A stretch of 33,466 bases of DNA from a bacterium (GTDB taxonomy: Bacteria; UBP14; UBA6098; JAFGQG01). Location of the stretch: NCBI GenBank assembly GCA_016930435.1, contig JAFGGQ010000089.1, forward strand, positions 1 to 33,466, read 5' to 3'. Below the pieces are notes generated by a model. That model was not told the DNA's origin and ran no database searches. It saw nothing but the letters and a program-made list of their open reading frames with translations. Positions 31,680 to 33,466 of this stretch are shown here, piece after piece. How positions within the stretch are numbered: position 1 is the stretch's first letter; each line of letters opens with the position of its first letter. The position numbers were made by a program, and so were the translations under genes.

Positions 31680-33466
31680 TTAATCTATTCTTCTAAATTC
31701 TATTCGGCGATTATTAGCTCGTCCATCAGCGGTCTGATTCGTGTCTATAGGCCTGGTCTCCCCGTAGCCAATGGTCTCCAGGCGATCCTTGTCGATGCCC
31801 TGTTTGATAAGCCAATTCTTTATTGAAAGGGCTCTCCGTATAGATAATTCGGTATTATTGCCCACTATTATTTCGCATTGTCCGGTGGGTTTTCTATCAT
31901 CGGTATGACCTTCGATCAGAATTTTCATGTTAGGGTAGGCGGTCAGGATTTCCAGTACTTCCTGTAGGTCGTTCTCAGCTTCCGGAGTGATATCCCATTT
32001 ACAGGATTCGAAGTAGAGTTTAAATCGGATCGATTCCCCTTTTTCAAGTTTTTTAACTTTTGGGCATCCCACTTCATCGACTTCCACGCCTGGCGGGGTA
32101 TTGGGGCATTCATCGATACCATCGAAGACCCTGTCGCCATCGCTGTCCATTGGGCAGCCGAAGCTATCGACAAGGGCTTTGGCTGGTGTTTTTGGGCATT
32201 TATCGAGTCCGTCGTAAACATGGTCATTATCGGAGTCCAGTGGGCAACCCAGTGAGTCAACAAGGGCGCCCCGAGGGGTGTGGGGACAGCGGTCTGTAAT
32301 GTCGTAGATGCCATCGCCATCTTCATCGGGGAGTTCTTTGGGGCAGCCATCTTTGGTTACCTCTATGCCTGAAGGGGTGTTCGGACAGATATCGATTCCA
32401 TCATAGACGCCGTCATCGTCGGTATCGAAGGGGCAACCGGCGGAATCAACAATAGCGCCTAACGGTGTATTGGGGCAGAGGTCTTTATAATCGACAACCC
32501 CATCTTCATCGGAGTCCAACGGGCAGCCAGTGGAATCCACCTTCACCCCGCTGGGTGTTTTGGGACATAGATCGATACCGTCGTTAACGGCATCGCCGTC
32601 AGTATCCAGGGGGCAACCCGTAGCATCAACTATTGCCCGGTTGGGCGTTTTCGGGCATTGGTCGATTCCATCAAAAACACCATCGTCATCCGAATCCAGA
32701 GGGCAACCAAATTCATCAACGATTGCCCCAAATGGCGTATCCGGGCACTCATCCTGCTTATCAGGGACGCCGTCCCGGTCCGTATCCCTGATCCCTCCGT
32801 AGTAGAAGGTCAGGCGTGTATAGCCTTCACCATAAATAGCAATAGTGTCCAGATAGGCTGTGGCTATCTCATCCCTGAAGAACAGGCGTCCCCGCAGTCC
32901 AAAATCGATGCCTACATTCTCTATGGGGAAGAATTCCACACCCAAACCAGCTAAAATGTGATACATTGTGCCCTTGAAATCATTCCATTCCCGGCTGTAA
33001 TTCGGGAAGGTGTCAGGTGCCCCATACTCATATTGCTTAATGACATCCCTTACCTGCAGGAGGTTGCCGTCTTCTTTATCGACCATTTTATATTTGGTTA
33101 TACCGAATCCGCCGGTGGCATAGGGATTGACTATTGATTTAGAAAGTGAGCGAAAATGGAAGAACAGTTCAACCGGGTAATAGACCAGTTTTTGAGGGAG
33201 GTTGTTATTGACATCGAAGGTGATTTTAACTCCGCTTCGCCCGTCAATGTAGGGCTGCCCTTTGGGCCAATCAGAGAAAGGGAATTCTTCACGGGTTATG
33301 GAATTTCTTGTTTCATAGGGATATGCGCTAATATTATCAGCAGGGAAGCTATAACCGTAGCCTATTCCCAATCCTATTTCCAGGTCTCCCACCAAGCCAT
33401 ACTTTAGTTGGCCAAAAAAAGAGTTCCCAATTGCCCGGTAATTATATTTTCCTCCCTGGCCAAACA
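31680..33466 (-). CDS. OmpA-family outer-membrane protein with TSP3 repeats (5' end cut by window)
   Basis: The frame stays open to the right edge of the window, so the N-terminus is missing. The apparent TTG start at 33395 is not the real start: codons before it read FGQGGKYNYRAIGNSFF, typical barrel sequence. The visible part holds amphipathic beta-barrel strands, then eight Ca2+-binding thrombospondin type 3 repeats (DSDDDGVFDGIDQCP pattern), then an OmpA peptidoglycan-binding domain (LIEGHTDDR, SIRRALSIKNWL, IGYGETRP, NNRRIEF). It should tie the outer membrane to peptidoglycan. It appears to be the first visible gene of the run down to mnmA. Confidence 0.94.
   Translation of the reverse strand, partial: FGQGGKYNYRAIGNSFFGQLKYGLVGDLEIGLGIGYGYSFPADNISAYPYETRNSITREEFPFSDWPKGQPYIDGRSGVKITFDVNNNLPQKLVYYPVELFFHFRSLSKSIVNPYATGGFGITKYKMVDKEDGNLLQVRDVIKQYEYGAPDTFPNYSREWNDFKGTMYHILAGLGVEFFPIENVGIDFGLRGRLFFRDEIATAYLDTIAIYGEGYTRLTFYYGGIRDTDRDGVPDKQDECPDTPFGAIVDEFGCPLDSDDDGVFDGIDQCPKTPNRAIVDATGCPLDTDGDAVNDGIDLCPKTPSGVKVDSTGCPLDSDEDGVVDYKDLCPNTPLGAIVDSAGCPFDTDDDGVYDGIDICPNTPSGIEVTKDGCPKELPDEDGDGIYDITDRCPHTPRGALVDSLGCPLDSDNDHVYDGLDKCPKTPAKALVDSFGCPMDSDGDRVFDGIDECPNTPPGVEVDEVGCPKVKKLEKGESIRFKLYFESCKWDITPEAENDLQEVLEILTAYPNMKILIEGHTDDRKPTGQCEIIVGNNTELSIRRALSIKNWLIKQGIDKDRLETIGYGETRPIDTNQTADGRANNRRIEFRRID
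32060..32786 (-). repeat. Eight thrombospondin type 3 repeats in the OmpA gene
   Basis: Eight units of about 30 residues follow D-x-D-x-D-x-[VI]-x-D-x-x-D-x-C-P-x-T-P ... V-D-x-x-G-C-P. Unit six is preceded by a short insert (KELP) and has the most canonical Ca2+ loop (DEDGDGIYD). The Asp ladder binds Ca2+ and the cysteine pairs are conserved in all eight. Boundaries are approximate. Confidence 0.9.

Noticed and set aside
33393-33395. TTG as the start codon of the OmpA protein
   Set aside because: The frame continues upstream to the window edge with barrel-like sequence, and there is no signal peptide after the TTG, so the gene is simply truncated by the window.

Overview
The window looks like a chromosomal segment from an uncultured Gram-negative bacterium, probably of the FCB group (Bacteroidota relatives) or a neighbouring candidate phylum. 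The evidence is C-terminal type IX secretion sorting domains on two secreted proteins, an OmpA protein with thrombospondin type 3 repeats, and many long Asp-box (BNR) surface proteins. The exact phylum cannot be fixed from these genes; the 23S fragment at the left edge is the best handle.

Left part, + strand (1-3019): the 3' end of 23S rRNA, a 5S rRNA, a glutaredoxin-like gene overlapping a ferredoxin:thioredoxin reductase-rubredoxin fusion, a TPR lipoprotein behind a Fur-box-like palindrome, a tRNA-Pro(CGG), then a SLOG/TIGR00725-like gene and an acylphosphatase.

Middle, - strand (3051-27684): about 24.6 kb taken up by four giant secreted proteins, which form two pairs of neighbouring paralogues. 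The upstream pair (19633-27684 and 11304-19343, about 2680 residues each) has an N-terminal Asp-box propeller, a Cys-containing beta module, a long InlB-B-repeat-like stalk and an unrecognised C-terminal domain. The downstream pair (7203-11183 and 3051-7049, about 1330 residues each) has a propeller, some of the same middle modules, an FN3-like segment, a GWxLxGNP-type module and a type IX sorting domain. Each of the four has a candidate promoter of its own.

Right part, - strand (27920-33466): a tight run with gaps of 10 to 16 nt, in transcription order OmpA/TSP3 protein (cut by the window edge), CaCA-type Ca2+/cation antiporter, NifS-type cysteine desulfurase, NifU-type Fe-S scaffold, and MnmA tRNA 2-thiouridylase. 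The last three form a sulfur-handling set: NifS can supply sulfur both to the scaffold and to MnmA.

No stretch without a gene exceeds 300 bases. The longest gaps are 19344-19632 (a strong stem-loop plus a promoter) and 27685-27919 (AT-rich, with a promoter). I saw no insertion sequence, CRISPR array, phage gene or attachment site.
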